Assembly: GCA_026873275.1 (NCBI GenBank)
Contig: JANTUC010000002.1
Coordinates: forward strand, 2,294,001-2,358,000
Direction of reading: 5' to 3'
Source of the DNA: Pseudopithomyces maydicus
Taxonomy: Eukaryota > Ascomycota > Dothideomycetes > Pleosporales > Didymosphaeriaceae
Length of the DNA stretch: 64,000 bases
Shown: positions 41,964 through 53,772 of the stretch, piece after piece
How the letters are laid out: each line of letters begins with the position of its first letter
Position numbering within the stretch: position 1 is the stretch's first letter
Notes under the pieces: model-generated
Seen by the model: only the letters and a program-made list of their open reading frames with translations
What the model was told of the DNA's origin: nothing
Databases searched by the model: none
Made by a program: the position numbers and the translations under genes

Positions 41964-44334
41964 CCATAGACCTGCGTGCGCCGCAGAACTGATTTCTGAA
42001 CCGTTCATGTCTGGACACCGGAAGTAGAGAGCATCTTGACCTAGGATCTTCTTACAATACAGTACATATGCACTGCTTCCTACCCACTCCGATATTCTGC
42101 CGATATACTACCGATGAGAGCCAGGGTCTACGGGTTTACGGGGTCTCCGCGGGTCTTGTGTTCTGATCTAGAGTCCCCATGGTTTTGTCTCAGACTGTGG
42201 ATTCGTTCGGTGGAGCTTGCATGGAGTCAGGGTCGGGAAGGCCACCAAACTACGGCCGTGAATACTTAGGTAATGTAAAATGTGGAGACGATCGGTTAGC
42301 TGCTACACAAGACAATCCTGGTTTTAAGCCGCAAGTAGGCCCAGCATTTGAGGGATCAGTGATGGATGAGATATAGAGCAGTGAACAAGTGTCACTTGAC
42401 ATGTCTAATTCGGTGCCATTATATGCCGTAAATCAGGTGTAACCACCCTGGTGGAAACCCTTAGGATTTCTTGAGTGGGGGTTGACTTCGCAGGCAGCCT
42501 TGATTGTGTGGAGTTGATGCAAGGACGGCCACATCCTCTTGTTGTTGAGCCTCCGCTGCTACTACTTGGTAATTGAATTCGCCGAACTGAAGATGCAAAC
42601 AGGCTCGCGATTTCATATTGGATATCATGTGGGTGGTTGGGCTGGTAGCGAAGGCTGGGACGTTTGAATGAGGGTGAGTGTGCTGTTCTTGAAATCGCAA
42701 AGTCTTCCGGAGGCAGATTTCAATCCCATGTTGTGTCGGAATTAAGATGCTGAGGTGAAATGTGAGGTATTATTGACAAGAAGCGCCTCGGTAGGATATT
42801 GCATGGTGTGGCCAGTTCGGGTTGCCATGTTTGACTAGAAAAACGCCAAGGCCGAAAAGGGTCAGCAATTGGGCGATGTATGTGGTGGAAAACTCTGCTA
42901 GTGGTTCTAAACCTCTTGCAATGGCAACATGCGAGGGCCGACCCGCCTTGCAGCCCAATGTCCAGGCTCCAAGCAAGAAATCACCGGGCCGACTAGAACA
43001 CCAAGGTGGTGAGGCTCTGCGCATGGAGCATACCGGTACATATGGTTAGCGCGTACCGGGGAAACCAATAAGCGCCGATTCGTGCAATCAGCATCGAGTG
43101 AACATCGGATGATCAACGATTGCGGTGGAAATGCCAAGGGTCTATACTAGCCATGAGGGGAGAAGGCCGGGTTTGGCAGCCTCTGATCTGGAGCCCCCTG
43201 GGGCCGACCTGTCAGAACCATACATCCGTCTCCATCCAGGGCCAAGGAACGGAACCGCTGATGCGCATGTGACGGTGCAACCGCCGTCTTTCTCCAAGAA
43301 TCGCCGGCAAGCAGGGTCTCGTTATGCAACAGTAGGAACCATGCCCTGGAAACCGCGCACTGTACGTTGTTAGAAATCCTACCTGCATACCTACCTACCT
43401 ACCTAGGTAGGTACCCAAGGTCAGGACGGATCTCTCGGACAACATGCCCCAGCACGCCAGCAAGCTTCAACAGCAATGCTTCTTGGCCACGGCTAGACAT
43501 TTTCAACACGCTGCCGAGTCGACGGGTCTATGGGTACCGTAGCTTATTGGACTGTGAGGCTCTTGGCACGTCAACGTCTGCATCATGTATCATGGGGACA
43601 AAAGGTGGCGTGTTAGAGGACAATGAAATGCATGACTGCAAGTGGCTTGGACGAACAGGACGAGTGTGATGCCGGCCATCTTCGGCTTGCTCGGCGATGC
43701 TTTGCTCGTCACTTTGCTTCCTCCTTATAGTCATGGTTCAGAATTTCTTGTCAACACCGTTGCCAAACATAATGCATAGTCTCACGTCCTTACGCCAGCT
43801 GCTCGCTTGGCGTACGTATGGCTGAAAGATCAAAGAATCCATTGCGAAGCTTTTTGCTTCCTTGGCTGCATCGAACCCCGACCCACCAGCACTGCTTTGT
43901 CCAGGCCAACTTCCGACAAAGCTCCCTATTGGTCACCTGCAACATCCTTGAAGCTCGATTCCGCAACCCAGTCGCCGCTGACCTAGGTGGTCACAAGCCT
44001 GTACGTTGACAAAAGTCTTGGATCTGGGGTATGGGCGTCGGTGAAAGCGAATAGAATTATGGCTTCCCGGTCCGTTGCATCACTAGACAGGTCGCGTCGA
44101 ATTGCAGATTGGACGCGAGACGCACGCGCCTCCTCCAGCGACGACTTGAGGCATAGTGTGCCAATTCCATGTGTTAGCAGGGTTGGCATGTTGCGGGGCC
44201 TGCACTATGAGGGGAAGGATAAAGAGCTGGTGTGCGCTGACTTTGACTTGAGTAGTTGAGGACTCGCCCACGGGACTTTCTCGCCGAACTCCTACTTGAG
44301 AGACTGACGTTTCATCCATCTTCACACGTTTACC
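41964..44334. other. Intergenic, 2.4 kb
   Basis: The longest gene-free stretch outside the repeat island. Open stretches up to about 100 codons show no coding pattern. An 18-bp perfect palindrome of CCTA/TAGG units is at 43396-43413. No RNA gene was recognised. Confidence 0.55.
43396..43413. repeat. 18-bp perfect palindrome (TACCTACCTAGGTAGGTA)
   Basis: The palindrome is centred on CCTAGG and extended on the left by further CCTA units. It may be a tetranucleotide microsatellite that inverted, or a dimeric factor site. Confidence 0.85.
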
Positions 44335-46301
44335 ATGGGCAAGTTTATGATCTCGCCGCCTGAGGGCACACCTGGCAAGGCATGGTGAGCACACTACCTA
44401 CCATGTCGTAGAAAACAACACTGACGATGGCAGGCCAGCCATTTGTATCGGTCTATTTGTGGCTTTTGGAGGTGTTCTATTTGGGTCAGGAGCTTCAAAT
44501 TCAGTCATAGCCTTCACCGGCTAACATGGGCTAGATATGATACGGGTACCATCAGCGGTATTCTGGCCATGAAATACTGGCTTCGAAGCTTTTCGACGGA
44601 AGCCGATGGAACACTCACAGCCTCACAAGACTCTCTTATTGTGTCTATATTGTCAGCTGGAACCTTTTTCGGTGCGCTTACAGCTGCGCCATTCGGCGAC
44701 CTCCTTGGTCGTCGCTGGGGCCTGATGGCATCTGCTGGCCTCGTCTTCAACCTCGGTGTCATCCTGCAAACCGCATCCACTTCTCAGCCCTTGTTCATCG
44801 CCGGTCGTTTCTTTGCAGGTTATGGCGTTGGTCTGGTATCTGCTTTGAGTAAGTTTGAAACCCCGTATTCATTATGCAGCTTCCGCAGCTAGAATTGTTG
44901 AGACGTTCTTTTGGCGAAATTGTACTTGTGACCATGGACTAGATTTAACATAAACATAGTTCCCATGTACCAGTCCGAAACGTCTCCAAAGTGGATTCGT
45001 GGCACCATTGTCGGCGCGTATCAGCTTGCAATCACGATCGGTCTGTTTTTGGCAGCCATTGTGAATAACTCAACTAAAGATCGAGACGACTCTGGTTCTT
45101 ACCGCATACCAGTTGCGGTCCAATTTCTCTGGTCGTTGATTCTTGTCATCGGGTATGTGGGGCTGGAGTCGCTATGCAAATTGTCTAATAGATGCGCAGT
45201 CTCTTTTTCCTTCCCGAGACCCCTCGTTACCTCATCAAGACAGATCGCTATGATGAAGCTGCCAAATCGTTGGCAAAGCTGCGTCGTCTGCCTGTGGACG
45301 ACCCAGCAATTATTGAAGAGTTGAACGAAGTGCAAGCTAACCACCTTTACGAAATGAGCCTTGGAAAGTCGACCTACCTTGAGTGTTTCAAGGGCACATT
45401 GGGAAAACGCCTCTTGACCGGTTGCGCACTTCAAGCTCTCCAGCAGCTCACTGGTGTCAATTTTATATGTATGTATACAACAGAGTCAACGTAGAATACA
45501 ATTGACATTCTATAGTTTATTACGGCACGCAATACTTCACCAACGCAGGATTCACTAACCCCTTCATCATTCAAGTCATTACAAACTCGGTCAACGTAGC
45601 ATCTACCTTTCCAGGTCTGTATCTCGTTGAGAAGCTGGGTCGACGCAACCTCCTGTTGATGGGTGCGATTGGCATGTGCGTTTGCCAGTTCATTGTTGGT
45701 GGCGTAGGCATGCATGCCGACGCATCTGTCGACGCAGGTAATGTCGACAGAGCTGCACAGAATGCCGCTATAGCATTCGTGTGCATCTATATTTTCTTCT
45801 TCGCCAGCTCCTGGGGTCCTGTCGCATGGGTCGTCACTGGTGAAATGTTCCCGCTCAAGGCTCGCGCTAAGTGCTTGAGTATGACCACTGCTAGCAACTG
45901 GTTGCTCAACTGGGCGATTGCGTACTCCACCCCGTACATGGTCGACGACGACCATGCCAGATTACGCTCCAAAGTGTTCTTCGTTTGGGGTAGTTTCTGT
46001 TTCGTGTGCATCGCCTTCGTGTAAGTCCTACCCGTCATCTCCTCGAGGAATCATTAATCAGGATCGAAATAGGTTCTTCATGATTTACGAAACCAAAGGC
46101 CTTTCCCTCGAACAAGTAGACGAACTCTACGGGGTTGTCAGCAAGGCATGGAAGTCGAAGCAATTCCGTCCCCAGGTACAATTTTCCGAGATGGATACTG
46201 CAAACGCAAGGAGCATGAGCTTGGCAGATGTGGCGGCAAACCAGGAGAGGAAGAGGAGTGTGCAGCACGATGAGTCTGCAGTTGCGACTGAGAAGGTCTA
46301 G
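44335..46301 (+). CDS. MFS hexose/monosaccharide transporter
   Basis: A sugar-porter of 536 residues in seven exons: 44335-44384, 44434-44484, 44535-44848, 44960-45152, 45200-45468, 45516-46020, 46073-46301. Family marks are Gly-Tyr-Asp-Thr-Gly-Thr-Ile-Ser-Gly in TM1, Gly-Asp-Leu-Leu-Gly-Arg-Arg after TM2, Gly-Arg-Phe-Phe-Ala-Gly-Tyr-Gly-Val-Gly, Pro-Glu-Thr-Pro-Arg-Tyr-Leu, Gln-Gln-Leu-Thr-Gly-Val-Asn-Phe, and Tyr-Glu-Thr-Lys-Gly-Leu near the end. Twelve membrane segments are expected. It resembles fungal glucose transporters and sensors such as Rco-3, but lacks a long C-terminal signalling tail (about 60 residues), so transport is more likely. Sugar specificity is not readable from sequence. 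Confidence 0.94.
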
Positions 46302-46958
46302 TCGTCTTAAAAAGACGAAGGGATCTCCTTGGGATATTGAAGATCAGGAATATGGTTGTTCGAGGAAGAGCGAACGGGATTCGTCACGGGGCTAGGTTCT
46401 GGCGGGGTGGTACTTTTCTCTGCTAGTGATGATGACTAGCAACAGTGGTGGTAGTCTATGGTTGTAGAACAGAATAAAGCTTCTGCAATAATTTCGTGAT
46501 ATGAATTCAAATGACATGTAAAAATATATACTCCTGTTGCATACATATCGCCATATATAAAATGATTCCCGAGATAGTAGGGAGAGCCGATGCCAATCGG
46601 CTACGACGGGAACAGTTTCATGCTGAAAGACGTTTCCGAAACCGGGCCGAAAACATGGTAAATGCTGCACCAAAACGCCATCCATGCATGCACCGCAGTC
46701 TAACGAGCCCAAAGGGCGTAACGACGACCGGTAACAATTTCCCCAAGTCATCGCCGGACGCCATGCTTGAAGTCTGCAACTGCAGCGCTGTACATTGAAA
46801 AATAACAAGAAAGAAAGAAGCAGCCTGGCGGTGCAATCTCACCTTGGGGTGGTGGCGTATATCTGGTAAGAGGATAACCGAAGGCGGGTGGCGGTGCCAC
46901 GGAGAAGAGATGACAGCAGCGAACGCTGGAGCGGTACACGACGGTGAAGATGGTCAGG
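46302..46958. other. Convergent 3' intergenic region, 0.66 kb
   Basis: This lies between the transporter and Cdc34 stop codons. AT-rich at 46480-46570. No gene or RNA is recognised. Confidence 0.6.
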
Positions 46959-47741
46959 CTACTTTTCATCTTCGTCCTCATCGTCGTCAGCCTCGCCATC
47001 GAAATCCGAATCCATGTTCTCATCCACATCCGACTCGCTGCCCCCAAAGCTCTCAACATCACTATCCTCCCAACTCATATCGAAGTCGTGATCTTCCTCC
47101 TTTTTCCTGAAAGCGCTCTCGTGGGTGGGCATAGTAAAACCCTTCGGTATATCGCCCTTGCTGGTCTCCAGGTCCTTTTGCACTAGGCGCTTGTATTCGT
47201 CCGGTTTATTTCTCAGCATAACGCCGGCATCGACGTTGGCGGGAGAAGACACCTCAGGGTCGTCGAGGAGGGATAGCACGGAAATGAGGACGGATTCGAC
47301 GCGTTGGACAGGAGACCAGCGCTCGGCGGCGGTCTCGCCAGACATTTCGTCGTCACCAGGGGCATGCAAGATAGAGATGCAGAGCTTTCCGTTGGGATAG
47401 ATGTTGGGGTGGTAGAGCGGACGCACAAATTGGAAATCTGCAGAGGGTCAGCGGTGGGTTGGTGACGGGCGTCGGGGCAAGCAGACCTGGGGGCATGAAG
47501 GGATAGTTCTTGGGGAAGGTAAGCTTCGCCTTGTAGTAGCCGCCGTAGTAGAGAGAGTCGGGGTTCAAGACGATGAGGGCCACGCTCCACTCAAAGACAT
47601 TTTCGTTGATGAGCTGCAAGCTGGGTTAGCCAGGTGTTTGCTCGGCGAGAGATGCGGCACGGGTACCTCGATGTTGGTCCACGTCTCCTTGCTCAGAGCC
47701 TTGAACTCGTTCATGAGCATGCGCTCCGCCGATTGCGCCAT
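46959..47741 (-). CDS. CDC34: Ubiquitin-conjugating enzyme E2 Cdc34 (Ubc3/Ube2R type)
   Basis: Cdc34 is the E2 of SCF ubiquitin ligases and builds Lys48 chains on cell-cycle regulators. Exons are 47741-47667, 47613-47487 and 47437-46959; 226 residues. The UBC fold has His-Pro-Asn at 77-79 and the active Cys at 87 (Gly-Lys-Leu-Cys-Ile-Ser-Ile-Leu-His). The acidic loop Ala-Pro-Gly-Asp-Asp-Glu-Met-Ser-Gly-Glu beside the active site, typical of the Cdc34 and Ubc7 classes, is present. The C-terminal tail is strongly acidic (Asp/Glu-rich from about 175), which identifies Cdc34 and binds the cullin's basic groove. Rbx1, its RING partner, lies 5 kb to the right. Confidence 0.96.
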
Positions 47742-48787
47742 GATTTCCTGTCGAGAGCGAGCGAGGACAGCAGCAGCAGCAGCCGGGGTGGGTATCGTCA
47801 GGTGTCGGCGTTGGTGCCCAGGTGGAGTGGCGGAGGCTTGGGCAGGCCAGGCGGGGCAAGGTGGCAGGCAGGCAGTCGAGAGAGCAGAGCGCAGGAGCGA
47901 GGCAGAGGCTGGCGGACAATGCACGGGCAGAAGGGACGGAGCAGTCGAGCGGGAAGGCGAGAGCGGAGGCAAGGTAAAAGCGTGGGTCAAGCGGCGTTGA
48001 GGTGAAGCATTACATTTGCATGGAATGAAAGCCGCCCCAGCCCAGGGTCCGCGACGTAAGATGACCGGCGCCCGACTCGACCGACTCACCTGCCTCGCCT
48101 CGCATGCTAGCACTAGCATTTTCACTGCTGCCGCATCGCTACACCTTCCCACTGCTCTGCTTCGCCGAGAGGTCGCGTTGCCGTCCTGGTCGGCACGTCA
48201 TGTCGGCTTGACCTCCCGCTTTCGGAACCAGGAAACCGCCGGCTCGTGACGACAGAGGCACATTTTGACTTTCACCACCTACCCTGCCTGCCTGCCTATT
48301 CGTCTGTCGAATCCACTCGACAGCATATCTGTTACGCCGTCATCGCCGTCACCGCATTCACCGCATTCACCTGCACCTGCACCTGCACCTGCACCTGCGG
48401 GAGTCGGACACGGCCTGCACAGCTGCAATCAAGCCTTCCTATTTTGCCAAGCATCTGCTACCTACTTACAAACTACAGCACTGCAGCACTGCAGCACTAC
48501 CTACTACCCACCACCCGCCACACACCACACGCTATTCACAAAGGAAACAGAAACCAAGGTCTAGTCCATCTACACGACTCCGTCGTTGCACTTCTGCCGC
48601 TCTATCTATAGCAGGTGCGGAAACGACCCAACATGCGTCCAACATTGCGCCCCTTGTTCTTCTGTGCAGCCAACGTTTCCAGCAGACGCGACCAAACGTG
48701 ACTGGTGCGACAGACGAAAAAAAAGACAAAGAAACACCAACATCGAGACAGGGCCGACATGGTAAACATGTATACTAGAAAATCCGT
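47742..48787. other. Intergenic, 1.05 kb
   Basis: Cdc34 promoter and CorA 3' region. There is a CACCTG hexamer run (about four copies) at 48369-48396 and a CTGCAG/GCACTG triplet-like patch at 48476-48500. No gene is supported. Confidence 0.55.
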
Positions 48788-50782
48788 TCATATGTACCGC
48801 ATGCGCTTGGCAACACCCAAGCACACGGCGACAAACATCACGATCGTGCCAAGAATGCCAAAAAACCACGCAATGCTCCCATCCTGACCCGGCACTTTGA
48901 CGTTCATGCCGAACAGACCGCAGATCAAGTTCAGCGGAACCAGGATGGTAGCAATGACCGTGACCTTGCCAAGCGTCGTGTTGGACTGGTTGCCTTGTAT
49001 GACCTGGTCCACAGAGATCTGGGCGAGGTAGTTGGAGTGAGACCTGCTGAGCATCTTCTCAAAGTGCCCCAAATTGGACATCATGGTGACGACGTGATCC
49101 TGGATATCGCTCAGATAGAGTCCCACGTCGCCGCGGGGTGCTACGCTGTACGATTCGTTGCAGCGCTTGGCAAAACCCTTGATAACGTCTGCCTTTCCAC
49201 CAAGGAGCCGCAGGAGTTGCATGACCTTCTTACGGCAATCGCCAATAGCGCGGAGAATCTCGCGAGAGTCCTCGATGCGCGCGATAAACACCTGGTCTTC
49301 GATCGTGTCCGTCTCTTGCTCAATCGTGCGTAGCACAGGCGCAAAGCTATCGACAATGTCATCAATGAGAGCGTAACATATCCAGTCGGCATTGAGGTTG
49401 ATGTAGTCACGTAGACGACTGATGCGCTTGCGGACATTGAGCGCATGCGGGCTTTCCGTGAAGGTGAAAGAGAGAATGCCTTCCTTGAACACTACAGCGT
49501 AGAAGTTGATGGGCTCAAGATAGTCTTCCGAATCCTTGTCTGTCTGGTAAAAGGAGCGGAAGCAGACAAAGTAGTACTGGTGAAACAGCTCAACTTTTTC
49601 GCGGGGTTCCTGAATCGCAATATCTTCGCGAGTAAGTGGATGCACTCCAAAAGCCTTGCAAATGGCAAAAACCTCTTCTTCTGTTGGATTCACCATGTCC
49701 AACCACCAAACACCGGCCTCTGCAGGTGGTTCGAAGAGGTCGCGAAACCGCTCACCCGGCATCAAAAGGTCACCTAATTCGGCAGCATGGATAGTGTCAT
49801 CGAGCTCCGAAGAGAAGAATGTCCACCGGTTGAGAGGCATCTCGGGCTGGCTGGAGGTCTTGTCACATGTAAACATGTGAGCTAGCCCCTCTTCGGAGAG
49901 TTTTGCTTGTATCACTGGGTCTACATCTGCCTTAATTGTTAAGGTATCCGTGTCCAACTTCGGGGCTGTGGAATGACCAGACTTGGGGCGAAGATCGTCA
50001 AAAACGCGAGGTTTCTTGTTAGACAGGCGAGACTCGACGCTTGGTTTGCGGTTGAGTTTTCCAATGGGCGTCTTGGTCTGTGTCTCGGCTACGAACTCCT
50101 CCAATTCTTCATAGTCGAATCTGGTTGTCTTGCCCGTATCTTCTTGCACAGGGAAACAGACGTCCTCTTCGGCGGAGCTATGAGTGGAAGCGGTATCTGC
50201 TCGATGAATCTCCGGCCTCTCATCGCTGATTGTGGGACGTCGGCGTGTGCCGCCAGATATGGTCCTGTTGAGGATTTCTAATTCGGCATCGATGACTGAA
50301 GGAGGACGGCTATTGACGGTGCCTGCCCGACCTCGTCGCGGTCGGACGTCGGCGAAGGCGTCCACCGAATTGGGTGGAGAGGTGGATCGAGAAGTGGTCG
50401 AAGACGCCCTAGAGCGTCTCAATCGTTCGACAGCTGGGTCCCGAGGTCGGCGGAAGGTGTCGCGACGAGCACAAGGGATGGGAGCCAGCGACCCACGCCT
50501 GCCATAGGCAACATCTGGGGACAGATTCTCATCATCGTCGGCAATGGCAGTTTCGAAATCACGCGCAGTCACATTGTGTGCCTCGAGGGCTTCGTTGACG
50601 AGCTGCAGAGACGTGAGGCGGTCCGGGACGACTTGGACGCTTGCAAAGGTTGGCCTTCGAGAGCGGACAGGCGAGGCATCAGCCCTAGGCATCGACTCGG
50701 GCTGGTGGCGATGATCGTCGAGGTCAGACACCGGAGTGCTGTACCTGGTCTGAGACTTCTCTGACCGCGGTGTGTCGGTCAT
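48788..50782 (-). CDS. CorA-type Mg2+ transporter (Alr1/Mnr2-like)
   Basis: A 664-residue, single-exon protein of the CorA family that imports or releases Mg2+. I chose the ATG at 50782 (Met-Thr-Asp-Thr-Pro-Arg); the frame stays open upstream without a better start. The first 330 residues are Arg/Ser/Thr-rich and disordered, as in yeast Alr1. The CorA cytosolic domain follows with Trp-Trp-Leu-Asp-Met and His-Pro-Leu-Thr-Arg-Glu-Asp-Ile. The long helix leads to TM1 and the selectivity motif Gly-Met-Asn at about 625-627, then TM2 and a short basic end. Location (plasma membrane or vacuole) cannot be decided. Confidence 0.94.
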   Translation of the reverse strand: MTDTPRSEKSQTRYSTPVSDLDDHRHQPESMPRADASPVRSRRPTFASVQVVPDRLTSLQLVNEALEAHNVTARDFETAIADDDENLSPDVAYGRRGSLAPIPCARRDTFRRPRDPAVERLRRSRASSTTSRSTSPPNSVDAFADVRPRRGRAGTVNSRPPSVIDAELEILNRTISGGTRRRPTISDERPEIHRADTASTHSSAEEDVCFPVQEDTGKTTRFDYEELEEFVAETQTKTPIGKLNRKPSVESRLSNKKPRVFDDLRPKSGHSTAPKLDTDTLTIKADVDPVIQAKLSEEGLAHMFTCDKTSSQPEMPLNRWTFFSSELDDTIHAAELGDLLMPGERFRDLFEPPAEAGVWWLDMVNPTEEEVFAICKAFGVHPLTREDIAIQEPREKVELFHQYYFVCFRSFYQTDKDSEDYLEPINFYAVVFKEGILSFTFTESPHALNVRKRISRLRDYINLNADWICYALIDDIVDSFAPVLRTIEQETDTIEDQVFIARIEDSREILRAIGDCRKKVMQLLRLLGGKADVIKGFAKRCNESYSVAPRGDVGLYLSDIQDHVVTMMSNLGHFEKMLSRSHSNYLAQISVDQVIQGNQSNTTLGKVTVIATILVPLNLICGLFGMNVKVPGQDGSIAWFFGILGTIVMFVAVCLGVAKRMRYI

Positions 50783-51873
50783 GTTGGCGGGTGGAAAGGG
50801 GCAAAGGGGGCGACCCAGACTGTTAGTCTCGGTTTCTTGATTTACGCCAGGTTGAAGGCTGGTGCGACAGCGTCCCTCGCGGCGCACAGCGTCGTCTTTC
50901 TCTGGCGAGTCGCTTGTGAGCGCTCACCACTACGGTGGGCTCAACGTGGACGTGGGGCTTCGCGTAGGGAATCACACCCTACACTCAGCCGTTGGAGAGA
51001 TTCAGGGCAGCAGAAGGCGATGCTCGCAGCCCAGTTGGGTGGTGAGCAAGGATTCGTGTAGCGACAGTGATGGGCGGAAACGGGAGTGTTGCCAAAGCCC
51101 AGTTATGGGGGCTTCTTGTAGTCGCCTCCGACGACCCAGATCTTGGGTCCGAGAAGAGGGCGGACGAAGGAAAACTTGTGGATGTAGAGGCCCGCCAACT
51201 TGGTGGTTGCGATGGTCAAGACGCCGTGGCGTCGGGGGAGTGGGTGCGGGTTGGGGTGAGCGTAGAGCGGGAGCTGGTGTGTGTGTCGGCCAGTCGCTGG
51301 GCTTGGGACTGTCTGGCCGGAAGGGCTTCTGCGGGCGTGGGTGGAGTGTTGCGACGAAGACACAGTGGGTGGTTGTGATGGCCGTGCTGTCCGGCGGACG
51401 GGTGGTGTTGTGAGGGGAGAGGCGAGGGCAGCGGGATGATGGTAAAAGTCTGTCGTGGACAGTGGGCCGGTGCGCGTCCTTCTTTCAGCAAGAAGCGCGG
51501 CCGTGTGCGCCAGCAGCCAGCCAATGGAGGCAGCCCCGGTGGGTGGTGACTCACGGCCCTATGACCTGCATCATGGCCAGGTGCACCCAACAGCATTTGT
51601 TTTTCCCATGTTCAGATGGGCTCAACCCCGAAACCTGATGCTGCGGCAGTGCGGCCCTGTCATGGAAGCCCTTACCGCGGCTCAGCATGCAGCGTGATCC
51701 TTGCGCTTTAGCGACCAACCAAGGGCCGTCGCGCGAGGAGCCACCTAACCGTTCACCTGTGCCTGCATAGACTATCCGGACCACCGACCGACCAACCTGC
51801 TTCCTACCTTGCTACCTTGCTCCCTTGCTACCTTGCTACCCTTCCCCTGCCAGCCAGACACACCACCGTCGAC
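50783..51873. promoter_or_regulatory. Divergent promoter region CorA/Spc1, 1.1 kb
   Basis: GC-rich, with open frames on both strands that look like compositional shadows. A TACCTTGC-type octamer run lies at about 51808-51840, just upstream of Spc1. No RNA gene was recognised. Confidence 0.45.
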
Positions 51874-52286
51874 ATGGCCGACCAGCTGCTGGACCAAGTG
51901 CGCGATGCCGTGGAGGGGCAGATCGTCAGTGTTGCTCCCTCCACCACGCCTCCCACCATGCTGACAGCGCCAGGACTTTGAGGGCCAGCGGTGGGCCGAG
52001 CTGATCACTAACGTGCTGCTCGGTGCAGTTGGCGTACGCTCTCCCTCCGCCCTTACACGAGTCAGCTACTGACCCCCGCCGCCAGATTGTCGCTTTCCTG
52101 GTGGGCTTCATCGCCCAAGACATCAAACTCACACTCTACGTCGGCCTCGCTGGCACCGCGCTCACATTCGCCGCCGTCGTGCCACCCTGGCCCTTCTACA
52201 ACAAGAACCCGGAGCCGTGGCTGCCACCGCACGCTGCTGCCTCGGCCATCCAGGGCATCCAGGTGGACGGCCAAAAGGTTGGCTGA
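51874..52286 (+). CDS. SPC1: Signal peptidase complex subunit Spc1 (SPC12)
   Basis: A small non-catalytic subunit of the ER signal peptidase complex. Three exons: 51874-51924, 51974-52027, 52086-52286; 101 residues, normal for the family. Features are Asp-Phe-Glu-Gly-Gln-Arg before the first membrane segment, a hairpin of two hydrophobic helices (about 27-45 and 50-70), and Pro-Pro-Trp-Pro-Phe-Tyr-Asn-Lys-Asn-Pro after the second, typical of fungal Spc1. Both introns are phase 0. Confidence 0.94.
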
Positions 52287-52574
52287 GACGGACGCATCGG
52301 TGGATAGTACATGCCCCACGCGCGTACAAGACATGCTCAAATCATGCACTGAATGAATTCATCATATCATCAATACAAGGCTTCTGTTGCCCATGCCATG
52401 CTATCTCTTCACGTCGACGACGATTGTTGATTCCTGATTCCTGATTCCTGATTCCTGAACGCCCCCGCTGCCATTGCGTATCCTTGCGAGCCTCCGACGC
52501 TTTTGTGATACCACGCTGTCGAATTGCTGCGACCAATTCGTGCCGTAGCCAGACGGTCGTCCATGCAACCCGGC
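52287..52574. other. Convergent 3' region Spc1/Rbx1 with GATTCCT tandem repeat
   Basis: Four head-to-tail copies of the heptamer GATTCCT occupy 52429-52456. Nothing else is recognised in the 288 bp. Confidence 0.8.
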
Positions 52575-53035
52575 TTACCGACCGTACTTTTGAAACTCCC
52601 AGTCGCGGTTGTCGAGTGGACAGACTTGTCGTGTCTTGAGCCATCGGGAAATGCAGTGGAAGTGGAAGGCATGCTAGAGCTCTTGTTAGCCGTCATGTCG
52701 AACGAAGCTCGACCGTGTAGCAAGAGACGTACGTTGCAGATTCCCCAGGCGACGGTGCACTCCTCGCTCGTGGCTGAAGCTTGGTTGGCCTGGCACTCGA
52801 TGCAGAGGTCCATGATGTGATTGCGGCAAATGGCGCAGTTGTCGACGACAATGTCCCAGGCCCAAAGAGCGACGGCGTTCCACTACGACCGTGTGAGCAG
52901 CGGTTGCTGGTCTGGAAGCTCGGAGCACCTTACCTTCTTGACCTCGAAGCGTTTCTTGTCGCCCTCGGCGTTCGTACCAGCCTTTGTCGCCTTCGCCTTT
53001 GGGGCGGGAGCATCCGTCATGTTCACGTCGGCCAT
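52575..53035 (-). CDS. HRT1: RING-box protein Rbx1 (Hrt1/Roc1)
   Basis: Rbx1 is the RING subunit of cullin-RING ligases; it binds the cullin and recruits E2s such as Cdc34. Exons are 53035-52934, 52882-52733 and 52673-52575; 116 residues. The N-terminal tail is disordered, then Lys-Lys-Arg-Phe-Glu-Val-Lys-Lys-Trp-Asn-Ala-Val-Ala-Leu-Trp (the strand inserted into the cullin). The RING-H2 has Cys-Ala-Ile-Cys-Arg, Cys-Ile-Glu-Cys, Trp-Gly-Ile-Cys-Asn-His-Ala-Phe-His-Phe-His-Cys and Cys-Pro-Leu-Asp, and ends in Trp-Glu-Phe-Gln-Lys-Tyr-Gly. Length and motifs are fully normal. Confidence 0.97.
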
Positions 53036-53772
53036 GGTGGTGGCGTGCAAGGCGGGGATGCGGGGAGCTCTCAGTACGCCGCGGGCGTGAGGTGTTGTGA
53101 GTGAGGGCCGGGTCAAAGGCCGGATGCGGGTGCAGGTGCTGCTGGGAGCTTCGGTGCGCTTCGGTACGCGCTGGCAGCGTTGGCTATATGGGGACCAGAG
53201 GGCGGTGCGGGTTTGAGGTGAGCGTCGAGAGCTACCCAGGCTGCAGCGGAACTAGCACAACACCCTGTGCCAAGGCGCTCTTGTCTGCCTGATGCATCAC
53301 GTCACGGCCTACTGTTGGGTGGGCATGTAAAAAACATTCATGCTGCGTTGGACAAACGCCCTCCTGTCCTCGCTCACACCGTCGGCACCCTGTCCATCCA
53401 CCTCTGTGCTGTACTTGTACACTGCCACCGCAATCGTCAGGCGCCCCCACGATTGGTCTTGGCTACAGAAACAAGGCCGTCTTAGCGGACTTCATTCACG
53501 CTTGCGACAGCAGAGAACCCCCTCCTTCACCCTACGACTCGCTCCATGACCACACGGTCCATCTTCATCCATAACCCTATACAACTGGATATGAAGCCTT
53601 CAATCTTCCCGAATTTACAACGACTTCTCCACAACTCCACACCCGCAGCCTCGTCATCCCGACCCACACCGTCCGTCACTCATCGCACAACAAAGGGCAT
53701 CCGCCGACGACCTTCTAGATAGCCACGATTGCCATCTACGCAACACGTTCAACACACCTGACACTCTGCTAC
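53036..53772. promoter_or_regulatory. Divergent promoter region, Rbx1 and proline-rich gene
   Basis: A 737-bp spacer between start codons reading apart. The right part (53520-53770) is pyrimidine- and A/C-rich, like a long 5' UTR. No distinct regulatory site is clear. Confidence 0.4.

Noticed and set aside
43125..43669. Open stretches of 80-100 codons between Nop2 and the hexose transporter
   Set aside because: No recognisable protein features, and similar-length frames occur on all strands there.
51216..51596. Minus-strand 126-codon frame between CorA and Spc1
   Set aside because: Composition-driven His/Pro/Ser-rich frame in a divergent promoter; no family resemblance.
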